64,000 bases of DNA from Halalkaliarchaeum desulfuricum (lineage in GTDB: Archaea > Halobacteriota > Halobacteria > Halobacteriales > Haloferacaceae): the NCBI RefSeq assembly GCF_002952775.1, contig NZ_CP025066.1, positions 806,001 to 870,000 on the forward strand, in the 5' to 3' direction. Both the position numbers and the translations under genes were made by a program. The notes beneath the pieces were generated by a model, which had not been told where the DNA came from, did not search any database, and saw only the letters and a list, made by a program, of their open reading frames with translations. Below, piece after piece: positions 1 through 8,657 of this stretch. Numbering within the stretch: position 1 is the first letter of the stretch; every line of letters starts with the position of its first letter.

Positions 1-253
1 AGTACTCGTCGGTGTCGAACTCCTGGTGGGCGATGTCGATGGTAACCCCGCGCTCGCGCTCCTCGGCGAGGTTGTCCATCACGTAGGCGAACTCGAATCC
101 GCCCTTGCCCTTCTCTTCGGCTTCCTCTCGGTGCTGCTCGATTACGTGCTCGGGAACGCTCCCCGTTTCGAAGAGGAGACGGCCCACGAGCGTACTCTTG
201 CCGTGGTCGACGTGGCCGATGATGGCCAGATTCTGATGCGGTTTGTCACTCAT
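1..253 (-). CDS. tef1a: Translation elongation factor EF-1 alpha (N-terminal part, cut by window edge)
   Basis: GTPase that brings aminoacyl-tRNA to the ribosomal A site in the cytoplasm. Only the first 84 residues are in the window, read leftwards from an ATG at 253. The G1 loop GHVDHGKS lies at residues 13-20, and switch-I type sequence ([15 protein letters not shown]) follows near residue 68. Both are close to invariant in EF-1 alpha/EF-Tu, and the acidic spacing is haloarchaeal. The rest of the gene lies to the left of the window. The gene to its right (homoserine dehydrogenase) is on the same strand but 249 bp away, so EF-1 alpha probably has its own promoter in that gap. Confidence 0.95.
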   Translation of the reverse strand, partial: MSDKPHQNLAIIGHVDHGKSTLVGRLLFETGSVPEHVIEQHREEAEEKGKGGFEFAYVMDNLAEERERGVTIDIAHQEFDTDEY

Positions 254-413
254 GGGTAATCACGCGCTAAGGCGCTGTGTAGGGGTTCTTTCGGTTGAAT
301 CCACTAAAACGGTTTCGATACGCACCACAGCGCACCCTATCGCCCTCTTGCGTTTTTCTCCACACCGACGTGGTGGTGGATACCAAATATAAGAAACTCG
401 TCACGTCCGTGGC

Positions 414-428
414 GGGCGAAAATCGCCC
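414..428. terminator. Hairpin between homoserine dehydrogenase and EF-1 alpha genes
   Basis: Perfect inverted repeat GGGCGA-AAA-TCGCCC, with a further imperfect GTGG/CCAC extension outside it. It lies about 75 bp past the stop of the leftward homoserine dehydrogenase gene. It could help end that transcript, though archaeal termination depends mostly on T-runs, so the role is inferred. Confidence 0.35.
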
Positions 429-448
429 ACCCACCTTGCCCGTCCCCT

Positions 449-522
449 CTCACGGGAGTCGGCCGACGTCCCCGCTCACGGGGGTCGGCCGACATCCCCG
501 CTCACGGGAGTCGGCCGACGTC
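449..522. repeat. 26-bp tandem repeat, nearly three copies, overlapping the 3' end of hom
   Basis: Copies lie at 449-474, 475-500 and 501-522 (the last is cut short). The core is CTCACGGGAGTCGGCCGACG. The second copy has two substitutions. The third copy is the actual end of the homoserine dehydrogenase gene (codons for ADVGRLP and the TGA), so the end of the gene has been duplicated outward into non-coding DNA. Confidence 0.9.
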
Positions 523-1485
523 AGCCAGCACGGCGCTTGCGGTTTCGGGTCCGCCGGCGCCGCGGCCGCTCACGTTCAGGCGGCCGGCGTGGTCGGTGTC
601 CAGTTGGACGATGTTCTGGGTGCCGGTCACCGCGAGCGTCCCGTTTTCGGGGACGAGCCGCGGTCCCACCCGGACCGACTCCCGGCTTGCCTCGCCGACG
701 AGCCGGACGGTTCGACCGTCCTCGGCTGCGAGCTCCAGCGCGCTCCCGGGCACGTTTTCGATCCCCTCGACCGCCGCGTCCGCGAGCGTGAACTCCCGGG
801 CGTCAGCGGGATCGTCGGCCGTCCCGAACGAGAGCACGTTCGCCAGGATCACGCACTTCAGCGCCGCGTCCGTCCCGTTGACGTCGAAGGAGGGGTCGGC
901 CTCCGCGACGCCGAGGTCCTGCGCCTCCGCGAGCACGTGATCGTAATCGAGGCCTTCGGCAGCCATCCGGGTCAAGATGAAGTTCGCGGTTCCATTGAGC
1001 ACGCCGCGAACCGCCGACACGCGGGCGGGACCGACGTCCTCGACGGTCGAGATCGCCGGGATCGCGCCCCCTACAGTGGCCTCGAACCGCACGTCCCCGG
1101 CGCTCTCGCGGGCCAGCGCGGCGAGGTCGCCGTACCGTTCCGCGACGGGGCCCTTGTTCGCGAGCACGACGTGTCTGTCCCGCTCGAGCGCTGCTGCCGC
1201 GTGGGAGAACCCGGGCTCTGCGTCCCCCAGCGTCGTCGGCGTCGCCTCCACTAGGACGTCGTAGTCGGCCGCGAGCACGTCGTCGGGATCCGCGTCGCCG
1301 ACGGTGCCGGCGTCCTCCTTGCGGGTTGAGACGGCGTCGACATCGAGGGCGGCGTTCCCGGACGCCGAGTCGGCCAGAACCGCGCTCTTCGAGTCCGCGA
1401 TCGCCGTCACGGTGTGGCCGTACGCCCCGGCGAGTTCGGCGACCGATCGGCCGACCGCACCGAACCCGAGGATCGCGAGTTTCAC
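502..1485 (-). CDS. hom: Homoserine dehydrogenase
   Basis: NAD(P)H-dependent reduction of aspartate semialdehyde to homoserine, the branch point to threonine and methionine; cytoplasmic. The 327-residue protein starts at a GTG (VKLAILGFGAVG) with a Rossmann GxGxxG (G7, G9, G12). It then has VLANKGPVA, the substrate-domain stretch GVLNGTANFILTRM, and the conserved lysine region DAALKCVILAN. There is no C-terminal ACT domain. A separate ACT-domain gene sits directly upstream and its stop overlaps this start by 4 bp (GTGA), which fits translational coupling and a split regulatory partner. The last eight codons are tandemly duplicated downstream. The start is well fixed by the overlap and the Rossmann motif. 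Confidence 0.93.
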   Translation of the reverse strand: MKLAILGFGAVGRSVAELAGAYGHTVTAIADSKSAVLADSASGNAALDVDAVSTRKEDAGTVGDADPDDVLAADYDVLVEATPTTLGDAEPGFSHAAAALERDRHVVLANKGPVAERYGDLAALARESAGDVRFEATVGGAIPAISTVEDVGPARVSAVRGVLNGTANFILTRMAAEGLDYDHVLAEAQDLGVAEADPSFDVNGTDAALKCVILANVLSFGTADDPADAREFTLADAAVEGIENVPGSALELAAEDGRTVRLVGEASRESVRVGPRLVPENGTLAVTGTQNIVQLDTDHAGRLNVSGRGAGGPETASAVLADVGRLP

Positions 1486-2057
1486 GGCTCCACCCCCACG
1501 AGCGGCTCGACGACGTCGAACCCTTTCTCGTCGGCCACCGCCCGCACCGTCTCCAGCGCCCGTTCGGTCTCGCCCGCCCTGGTCACGAGGCGGACTCGCG
1601 CGCTGGAGGCGCGTTCGGTTCCTTCCGGCGCGGAAAGCGAGACGTCGGCCACCGACGACGCCTCGCAGTCCTCGATCCGGCGGAGCGTATCCGAGAGGCC
1701 GGTGTCGATCAGGTGACCGACGAGGACGACTGTGAGCTCCTCGCTGTACCGCTCCGTGCCGGCCTGAATGACGTTCACGCCGGCGTCCCGGAGCGCGTCG
1801 ACGATACCCTCGAACCGGTCGTCCGGCGCCTCGAGGTCGATCTCGACCGGGATCCGACCGCGCGGGGTGATGTTTCCGCGCTCGTGGTAGATCGAAAGCA
1901 GGTTGCCGCCGTTGTCGGCGATCGGCCGCAGCGCCCGGAGCAGTTCGCCCGGCTCGTCCGCGAGTTCGAGTCGAACGGTGTGAGTCGACGTCGACGCCAC
2001 TTGGCCGCCGTCGGTGTCGGCCTGCGGACCGGCCTCCGGGCCGTCGCGGGCGGTCAC
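1482..2057 (-). CDS. ACT-domain amino-acid-binding protein, probable regulator of homoserine dehydrogenase
   Basis: Predicted 191-residue soluble protein with two ACT-like regions, about residues 22-95 (THTVRLELADEPGELLRAL, a typical first ACT strand and helix) and 115-190. ACT domains bind amino acids and feed back on biosynthetic enzymes. No catalytic domain is visible. I chose the GTG at 2057 because a strong Shine-Dalgarno sequence, GGAGGTG, lies 5 bp before it. The stop overlaps the start of homoserine dehydrogenase, so the two are one operon, and this protein is likely the detached regulatory subunit sensing threonine or a related amino acid. The ligand is inference. Confidence 0.8.
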   Translation of the reverse strand: MTARDGPEAGPQADTDGGQVASTSTHTVRLELADEPGELLRALRPIADNGGNLLSIYHERGNITPRGRIPVEIDLEAPDDRFEGIVDALRDAGVNVIQAGTERYSEELTVVLVGHLIDTGLSDTLRRIEDCEASSVADVSLSAPEGTERASSARVRLVTRAGETERALETVRAVADEKGFDVVEPLVGVEP

Positions 2058-2062
2058 AGCGA

Positions 2063-2069
2063 CACCTCC
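2063..2069 (-). promoter_or_regulatory. Shine-Dalgarno sequence of the ACT-domain gene
   Basis: The minus strand reads GGAGGTG, complementary to the 16S rRNA 3' end, 5 bp before the GTG at 2057. It decides the start of this gene in a genome where many genes look leaderless. Confidence 0.75.
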
Positions 2070-2224
2070 GAGTCGATACGAGAGACGGCGGTCGTGTCCG
2101 TGTGCATACCCGGAGTGAAACGGGCGAGTGGGTATAAGGCTTCGTCGAAGGCAGGCGTTGCCTCTCTTTGGGTCCACCGCCATGGGTACACACGACCGCC
2201 GATGGCGGTCCACGCGGGTGCCGA

Positions 2225-4564
2225 TCAGCCGACCTGCACCGTCCGGGTTGCGCGGACCGGCATCAACGGCAGCTCCGGAAAGGTCGCCTCGACGACGTAC
2301 TCCAGTTCGTCGGCCTCCGGCGTCCCGAACACCGCGGCGGGCACGGTCGAGGCGTCCGAGAGGTACACCGATTTCTTGGTCATCCCGGTCCCGTTTACGG
2401 TGACGCGGATTCCGACCCTGGCACCACCACCGACGTTCCGGACAGTTAGTTCGTGCATCTCGTGGGCTCCGCGGTCGACGGCGTCGGGGAACTGCCCCCA
2501 CTCGACGACGATCCGCGGCAACTCCCGGGCAGCCTCGACGATCCGCGAGGCGACTCCCTCGGACAGCCCCGCCGTCGAGAGCTGTTCGGCCCCGGCGGCG
2601 ACGACCTCCTCGGGCGACTCGAAGCCGGCGTCCGCGAGCCGCTCGGCGCGCCCGGCGCCGACACCCTCGATCGCCGACAGCGGCACCGCCCGCCGCGACA
2701 CCCCGTGATCGACCCTGGCCTCGATCCGTCGTGCCAGGTTCGCCGCACGCGGCCCTGCAAACCGGTCGAGAAACTCCGACAGCGCCGCGAGCATCCGGAG
2801 CGCGTTCTGTCTGATCACCCAGGCGTCAGCGCTCAGATCGGCCGGGATCGAGTCGTCCATCCCCGCATACAGGATCGCGAGCACCTTTCGATTCCCGCCG
2901 TCGAGAGGGCTGTCGACGTCAGAAAGCACCGCGTCGATCGCGTCCCGCTCGGACTGTCTGGCGGACACGGAGTCGAACTCCGCCGCTCCGGCGACCGCCT
3001 CGAGGACGTCCTCGACCGAAAGCCGTTCCCGGTCGCCGAGTTCGTGAAACCGGGCGGCCGTCTCCAGGCGGAGGTAGTACTTCGAGGTGAGCCGACCGAG
3101 ATCGGTGGGGGCGACCGCGAGCTCGTCGGTTTCGACGAACCCCCGTTCGACGAGATCGTCGAGAGTCTTTCGTACTCGATCACGGAGCCCGTCGAACCCG
3201 TACTGCGCCGGCTCGGAAGCCGCCCGAACGTAATAAAACGTCGTCTCCAGCCAGGACATCACGTCCTCGAGGTCGGCGATCGTCCCCATCGCGATCTCGG
3301 CGTTGAGGTGGGACGGGAGGTCGTCGGCGAGTCGCGACTCGATCGGCTTGCCCCGCTGTAGCAGCGTCCGGTAGCGATCGGCGTCCGACCGATCACAGAC
3401 GACCCAGCCGTAGCCGACGTCGTCGTAGCCGGGCCGCCCCGCGCGACCGATCATCTGGAGGACGTCCAGCGGGCTGATGTCGGTCTCGCCCTCCAGGGGG
3501 TCGTGGTACTTCGTGTCGCGAATCACTACACAGCGCGCCGGCAGGTTCACGCCCCACGCGAGCGTCGACGTCGAGAACAGCAGTTCGACGTGGCCCTCCC
3601 GGAACCAGCGCTCGATCATGTCGCGGTCGTCCTTCGCCAGCCCGGCGTGGTGGAACGCGACGCCGTCGAGAACCGAGTTTCGGAGCTTGTCGTTCGAGAG
3701 CGCTTCCGCCTCCTGGTGGAACTCGTAGTCCCCGCGTGCGCCCACGGGGACGTCCCGTTCCGCCAGCGCGTCGCGCGCCTTCTCGGCAGCCCGGACGGTG
3801 TCCTGTCTGGAGGAGACAAACACCAGTGCCTGGCCGTCCTCCCGGAGGTGCGGCTCTGCCAGATCCAGCGCGCGGTAGAGCCGCCGATACTTGTCGGCGA
3901 AGGCGTTCTCGCCGTGAGTGTAGGTTTTGACGCCGGTGTGCAGGTCGACCGGACGGTAGTCGTCGCCGAACTGAAAGGTACACGCCGGCGGTGCGTCGAG
4001 CCAGTCGGCGATGTCCTCGACGTTCGACATCGTCGCCGACAGGGCGATGATCCGGGGATCACACAGCCGACGGAGCCGAGAGACGGTCACTTCGAGCACA
4101 CTCCCCCGGCGGTCCGAATCCAGCAGGTGGACCTCGTCGATCACACAGCAGTCGACGTCCCGGACGAACGAGTAGCGGGGCGACTCGTGTTTTCGGGTGG
4201 CCGAGTCGGCCTTCTCGGGCGTCATCACCAGAATGTCAGCCCGTTTTGCGCGTCGGGGGTTGAGGTCGCGCTCGCCGGTGACGACGTACACCGAATAGCC
4301 CAGCGCCTCGAACCGCTCCCAGTCGCGTTCCTTCTCGTTCGTGAGCGCGCGCAGGGGAGCGAGAAACAGCGCTGTGCCGCCGTCAGCCAGGGTGCGACAG
4401 ATCGCGAGTTCCGCAAGCGCCGTCTTGCCGGAAGCGGTGGGCGCGGCTGCGACGACGTTGTCCCCCCGTTCCAGAAGCGCCGGCAGCGCCTCGCGTTGCA
4501 TCCGGTTGAACTCGTCGAACTCGAAGGCGTCGGCGAATTCGGGGACGGCCTCCGCGACTCTCAC
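2225..4564 (-). CDS. Ski2/Hel308-family DNA helicase
   Basis: 779-residue superfamily 2 ATP-dependent helicase, probably acting on stalled replication forks or in recombination repair. Visible motifs are Walker A APTASGKT (K47), the DEVH box (143-146), SAT motif III (176-178), ATP-binding motif VI QMIGRAGRPG (370-379), and a winged-helix/ratchet region. A helix-hairpin-helix stretch near 620-680 (LSAIEGVGAGRAERLADAGF) and a C-terminal Sec63-like tail follow. The domain order matches Hel308. Haloarchaea often carry two related proteins, and the N terminus here is not the canonical Hel308 one, so I leave the symbol blank. The start is a GTG preceded by GGTGAT, a perfect Shine-Dalgarno match. 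Confidence 0.85.
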   Translation of the reverse strand: MRVAEAVPEFADAFEFDEFNRMQREALPALLERGDNVVAAAPTASGKTALAELAICRTLADGGTALFLAPLRALTNEKERDWERFEALGYSVYVVTGERDLNPRRAKRADILVMTPEKADSATRKHESPRYSFVRDVDCCVIDEVHLLDSDRRGSVLEVTVSRLRRLCDPRIIALSATMSNVEDIADWLDAPPACTFQFGDDYRPVDLHTGVKTYTHGENAFADKYRRLYRALDLAEPHLREDGQALVFVSSRQDTVRAAEKARDALAERDVPVGARGDYEFHQEAEALSNDKLRNSVLDGVAFHHAGLAKDDRDMIERWFREGHVELLFSTSTLAWGVNLPARCVVIRDTKYHDPLEGETDISPLDVLQMIGRAGRPGYDDVGYGWVVCDRSDADRYRTLLQRGKPIESRLADDLPSHLNAEIAMGTIADLEDVMSWLETTFYYVRAASEPAQYGFDGLRDRVRKTLDDLVERGFVETDELAVAPTDLGRLTSKYYLRLETAARFHELGDRERLSVEDVLEAVAGAAEFDSVSARQSERDAIDAVLSDVDSPLDGGNRKVLAILYAGMDDSIPADLSADAWVIRQNALRMLAALSEFLDRFAGPRAANLARRIEARVDHGVSRRAVPLSAIEGVGAGRAERLADAGFESPEEVVAAGAEQLSTAGLSEGVASRIVEAARELPRIVVEWGQFPDAVDRGAHEMHELTVRNVGGGARVGIRVTVNGTGMTKKSVYLSDASTVPAAVFGTPEADELEYVVEATFPELPLMPVRATRTVQVG

Positions 4565-4928
4565 GGCGAATCACCAGCGCGGGTTCCCATCAGTACCGAC
4601 GGGGGGCCTGCCACCCAAAGAGGTTACGGGACGTGTCCCTCGGCAATTCACAGCCGAGGGACGCGGGATACTCTCCCGCGGCGATTATAGCCGCGGAGTG
4701 GCAAGCACCGCAGCCGGCTGCGGAGGTTTGAAAAGTGCTGCTCGCATGGACGTGATAGTGACCCTGGCGGATTCGAAGGGCGAGGCCGGGAGGGCGGGGG
4801 GAGCCGTCCGATCGACGAACCCGGACCCCGCAAGTACCACAGTGAGTGCGCGACGCGAACTGCCACCTCGACGGAACACCCACAGGAGTCGTCCACACTT
4901 TTCACCCGTCCCGACGTAGTACAACCGA
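4565..4928. other. Divergent intergenic region with a run of hairpins
   Basis: 364 bp between the leftward helicase and rightward rio1 genes. I see no convincing protein gene. A 57-codon frame from 4746 lacks coding character. The left half carries four adjacent perfect stem-loops, described separately. The right half holds the rio1 promoter region. Confidence 0.6.
4635..4739. ncRNA. Candidate structured RNA or leader: four consecutive perfect stem-loops
   Basis: Four hairpins lie almost end to end. GTCCCTCGGC/GCCGAGGGAC has arms 4635-4644 and 4653-4662. GCGGGA/TCCCGC has arms around 4663-4668 and 4674-4679. CCGCGGC/GCCGCGG has arms 4676-4682 and 4690-4696. CCGCAG/CTGCGG has arms 4708-4713 and 4718-4723, enclosed by AGCAC/GTGCT (4704-4708, 4735-4739). 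Inverted repeats do not reveal the strand. They could form a small RNA or the 5' leader of the helicase gene. I recognise no RNase P, SRP or box C/D signature, so the RNA call is inferred from structure alone. Confidence 0.3.
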
Positions 4929-5837
4929 ATGACCGAGGATTTCGGGCTGCTCGACCCCGACGAGGCCGACGCGTTCGGCGACGAGTGGGAGTCGATCGAC
5001 GTCGACGACACCGAGGCCGACCAGATCGTCCGCCGGCAGGACCTCGCGTTCGACGAGTTTCGCAAACGAATAAAGGACACAGAGCAGTTCAAAGTCGAGG
5101 GGGACGTCTTCGACGACGCCACCCTCGCAGCCATCTACAAACTCGTCCAGGACGGCTACGTCGAGGCGTTCGGCGGCCCGATTTCGACCGGCAAGGAGGC
5201 GAACGTTTACGAGGCACTGGGCGACGACCGCGAGGTCGCAATCAAGGTTTACCGAATCACCACCTCCAACTTCAGGCAGATGCGCGACTACCTCGAGGGC
5301 GATCCCCGGTTCGAGGGGATCGGCAACGACAAAAAGGAGGTCGTGCTCGCGTGGACTCGCAAGGAGTTCGCCAACCTGAAGCGCGCGCGCCGGGCAGGCG
5401 TCAGAGTCCCCGAACCGATCGCCGTCGAGCGGAACGTCCTCGTGATGGAACTCGTGGGACTGGTCGAAGAGCGCGCGCGGCGGCTCGCGGAGGTCCACGT
5501 CGAGAACCCCCAGACCGCCTACGAGGTGGTTCGCGAGTACATGCGCCGGCTCTACTCGGCGGGGCTCGTCCACGGCGATCTCTCGGAGTACAACCTCATC
5601 ATCCACGACGGCGAACTCGTCGTCATCGACATGGGGCAGGCAGTGACGGTCCATCACCCCAACGCCGGGGAGTTCCTCGAACGCGACTGCCGGAACGTCG
5701 CGACGTTCTTCACCAGACAGGGGCTGGATGTGACCGGCGAGGAACTGCTCGCGTTCGTCACCGAACCCGAACCGGAACCATCAGAAGATCCCGAAGCCGG
5801 TCCGTCAGAGGAATCGGGATCAGGGGAGTCGACGTAG
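4929..5837 (+). CDS. rio1: RIO1-type serine/threonine protein kinase
   Basis: 302-residue atypical kinase/ATPase of late small-ribosomal-subunit maturation in the cytoplasm. The flexible P-loop STGKEANVY is at 86-94, the ATP-anchoring lysine in VAIKVYR is K106, the catalytic loop HGDLSEYN has D217 and N222, and the metal-binding IDMGQ has D234. These are diagnostic for RIO1. A Glu/Pro/Ser-rich tail (about 275-302) is haloarchaeal decoration. The KH protein at 8658, normally its close neighbour and functional partner in 18S/16S 3'-end maturation, is separated here by an opposite-strand sensor kinase. The ATG at 4929 gives the usual N terminus. Confidence 0.95.
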   Translation: MTEDFGLLDPDEADAFGDEWESIDVDDTEADQIVRRQDLAFDEFRKRIKDTEQFKVEGDVFDDATLAAIYKLVQDGYVEAFGGPISTGKEANVYEALGDDREVAIKVYRITTSNFRQMRDYLEGDPRFEGIGNDKKEVVLAWTRKEFANLKRARRAGVRVPEPIAVERNVLVMELVGLVEERARRLAEVHVENPQTAYEVVREYMRRLYSAGLVHGDLSEYNLIIHDGELVVIDMGQAVTVHHPNAGEFLERDCRNVATFFTRQGLDVTGEELLAFVTEPEPEPSEDPEAGPSEESGSGEST

Positions 5838-5860
5838 CCGCACTCACGAACCCGAACCGG

Positions 5861-8341
5861 CTACGAGATGTGGATATCCACGCGCGCGCCACCGTTTCTG
5901 CTTTCGGTCATCTCGACGTCCCAGCCGTGTGCCTCGGCGATCCGTTTCACGATCGCGAGCCCGAATCCGGTGCCCTCATTCGAGGTGGTGTACCCCTGCT
6001 CGAACACCTCGTCACGTTCTTCCGGAGTGACCCCCGGACCGTCGTCGGCGACGTAGATCAACTCGTCCGTCCGCCCCACCCGAATGGTGACGTCCTCGCC
6101 GCCGTGTTCGACGGCGTTTCGGAACAGGTTGGCAAACAGGTCCTCGAGCCGCTCCCGATCCGCGTCGACTTCGCCGAGCTTCCCCGGAACCGACAGCGTC
6201 GCGTCCGGTGCGTCGATCGTCTCCCAGCTCCGTTCGACCAGCGGTTCGAGCTGGAGCCGCTCGGTCTCGCCGACCACCTCCCCGTGTCGGGCGAGCGTGA
6301 GCAGATCGTCGATCAGCCGCTCCATCTTGTCGTGGGCGCGTTCGATCCGTTCGAAGTGTTCCGGATCGGGATCCTCCCGGACGAGATCGAGGTAGCCGTC
6401 CGCGACCGAAAGCGGGTTCCGGAGGTCGTGGGAGACGACGCTGGCGAACTCCTCGAGCCGATCGCGCTCCCGCTTGAGTTCCGTCGCCGTGTCGGCCCGG
6501 TCCAGCGCGATCTTCGTGTGGGAACCCAAAAGCGACAACACCTCGGCATCCTCCTGATCGAACGCCCCCCGCTCGGCGGCGAACACCTGTAGGACGCCCA
6601 TGTCGTCGACCGGGACGGTTATGACGGAGGCGAAAAGGTCCTCGATGAGCGGATCGTTCCGCCGCGGATCCGACGTGCCGTCGTCCACCCACTCGAAGAG
6701 GTCGTCGAGACCCCTCCCGCTTCCGGATCCCGTCCCACCGCCGTCGGTCGAAGACTGTGCTCGGGTCGAGGTTCCAGAGTCGGGCGTGCGGGCGGTGTCC
6801 GGTGTGATGTCCGCCTGTAGCGTCGACCGGTCGGTGTCGTCGTCTCCATCGGATTCGTCGCCGGACCCGACCGCCGACAGCCACGCGTCCGATCCCCCCT
6901 CGGCGGCCGCACCGCGGATCGTGAGATCGTCGACGACGTGCGCCTGTCCGGCGGAAAACACCCGCCTGGCGATGCCGGAACTCACGGCGTCGGTCAACGG
7001 ACCGTCCCACTGCCCCGTCTCCGTGGTGACCTCGAGTTCGCCGTCGGACGCGAGGAACAGCCGGGCGTGTTCGACATCGAGGATCGACACCGCGCCCTCG
7101 ACCGCCCGGTCACACACCGCCTCGCGCTCGGCGGCGGACGCCAAATCGTGTGTCACGCCCAGCAGGGCTTCCGCCATCCGTCGACGTCGGGCGAGTGCAG
7201 TTTCCGCGCGGGTCCGGTCGGTGATGTCGTGCAGGAGGATCAGGAACCCCCGGTGGCGGTCCGGAGAAGTCACCGTCACCTCGAACGTCCGGGAGCCCGA
7301 CGGCGTCTCGAGGGTGATCTCCCGCCGGTCGCTGGAGATCCACCCGTCTGATTCGATCACCGAAAGCGGGTCGGGCGGGTCCCCTGAACCCGTCGAAGCC
7401 GCGTCACTCGAGCGGTCGGCGGCGGCGGGATCGGAGAATTCGTCTTCGACGAGCGCTTCGACGGTGTCAGCCAGGGACGGGGACAGCGCAGAGAGCGACG
7501 AACCGACGAGTTGGCCGGGTGCAAACAGGTCGCCTGCGGCGTCGTTGTGGTCGACGACGTCGTATCGTTCGTTGACGACGATCATCGATTCGGCCATCGA
7601 ATTGACGATGTCGCCGCGCCCCACCGGCGTGAGATCGAACCAGCGGTACCGGAAGACGCTGGCCGCCGCCGCGAGGACGACCAGCACTGTCGATAGGGCG
7701 GCGACGTTCACGCCGGGCGTGGGAACCGGTCCGAGGAGGTAGATCCCGCCGACGACGACGGGCGAAAGGGAGAACACGAACAGCGTCGCCACCTGTTTCC
7801 GGAGGACGCCCCGGGAAGAGAGGACCGCAGAGACCAGGAAGGCGGTCGCGGTCGCGAGAAGCACCGTGACGAACGCGAGATACATCCAGAACAGTGGCCC
7901 CCACTCGACGCCTACGGTGTGGGGCGCCTCACTCGCGAAGGTAAACCCCGTCCAGAACAACCAGTGTGCCTCGTTCATCGAGATGAGGAGCAGAAACACC
8001 GTGGCGATCGCCCCCAGGGGAGCGAACACGGTCGGAGTCAACCAGTCGGTTCGGCCGGTGTACCAGCAGACGTACGCCAGCCACAGGATCGGCAGCGGTA
8101 CCGTCCCGACGTACTCCATCTTCAGCAGGAACACGGAGCCGGCCGGACCGGTATACACCACCTGTAGCGCGTGGGCGAGCACCCAGACTGCCCCGCTGCC
8201 GACCAGCGCAGCAGCTATCCACGCCCCGGTTTTCGGTCCAGAGCGTTCGCGAGCGAGCAGCAGGAAGTACACCGCGAACGCGGCCAATGACACCCCAGCC
8301 AGGGCCAGCGGCACGGCGTACAGGTGTGGGTCCCACCCCAT
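5861..8341 (-). CDS. Membrane sensor histidine kinase (7TM-PAS-GAF-HisKA-HATPase)
   Basis: 826-residue two-component sensor. The N-terminal ~230 residues form about seven transmembrane helices of the kind found at the head of many haloarchaeal kinases. A PAS domain follows (NSMAESMIVVNERYDVVDHNDAAGDLF), and then a GAF region that contains a long Asp/Ser/Gly-rich linker. The HisKA domain has the phospho-accepting H638 in SHDLRNPL. The HATPase domain has the N box near N742, DDGPG near 766 and GTGFGLAIVKR near 788-798. No receiver domain and no adjacent response regulator gene are present, so it is an orphan. It stands between rio1 and the KH gene, in opposite orientation. Confidence 0.92.
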   Translation of the reverse strand: MGWDPHLYAVPLALAGVSLAAFAVYFLLLARERSGPKTGAWIAAALVGSGAVWVLAHALQVVYTGPAGSVFLLKMEYVGTVPLPILWLAYVCWYTGRTDWLTPTVFAPLGAIATVFLLLISMNEAHWLFWTGFTFASEAPHTVGVEWGPLFWMYLAFVTVLLATATAFLVSAVLSSRGVLRKQVATLFVFSLSPVVVGGIYLLGPVPTPGVNVAALSTVLVVLAAAASVFRYRWFDLTPVGRGDIVNSMAESMIVVNERYDVVDHNDAAGDLFAPGQLVGSSLSALSPSLADTVEALVEDEFSDPAAADRSSDAASTGSGDPPDPLSVIESDGWISSDRREITLETPSGSRTFEVTVTSPDRHRGFLILLHDITDRTRAETALARRRRMAEALLGVTHDLASAAEREAVCDRAVEGAVSILDVEHARLFLASDGELEVTTETGQWDGPLTDAVSSGIARRVFSAGQAHVVDDLTIRGAAAEGGSDAWLSAVGSGDESDGDDDTDRSTLQADITPDTARTPDSGTSTRAQSSTDGGGTGSGSGRGLDDLFEWVDDGTSDPRRNDPLIEDLFASVITVPVDDMGVLQVFAAERGAFDQEDAEVLSLLGSHTKIALDRADTATELKRERDRLEEFASVVSHDLRNPLSVADGYLDLVREDPDPEHFERIERAHDKMERLIDDLLTLARHGEVVGETERLQLEPLVERSWETIDAPDATLSVPGKLGEVDADRERLEDLFANLFRNAVEHGGEDVTIRVGRTDELIYVADDGPGVTPEERDEVFEQGYTTSNEGTGFGLAIVKRIAEAHGWDVEMTESRNGGARVDIHIS

Positions 8342-8508
8342 CTAGCGAATATCACACACGGAGGGGTCAAATCAGTTTTCATCTATTTTCGTTCATGAAA
8401 ATAAAAATAACTGACACGTTCGAAGTCGGGGGTGTCTCCGAATTGGGTTCCGGAAAATCAGTCTCAAATAAAAAACAAACACCGTATCTGGCACCGAACT
8501 CCAGGTAG

Positions 8509-8550
8509 CCAGCCACCACACCCCGACAGCCAGCCACCACACCCCGACAG
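8509..8550. repeat. 21-bp perfect tandem duplication
   Basis: Two exact copies at 8509-8529 and 8530-8550, each with the core CAGCCACCACACCCCGACAG. They lie in the gap between the divergently read sensor kinase and the KH gene, upstream of the KH promoter. They look like replication slippage. No function is evident. Confidence 0.85.
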
Positions 8551-8657
8551 TCTCGCACGCGAGAACCACCAGTCGGTCAGCAAAGCGCCGGCAGTTCGGG
8601 ATCAACGCCGCGTTCGACCTTGAAACGCTTAACCGTCTCCACCGACAAACAGCAGTC

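Noticed and set aside
4746-4919. 57-codon frame MDVIVTLADSKGE...
   Set aside because: Arg/Pro/Thr-rich, not acidic like real proteins of this genome, and no TATA box at the right distance.
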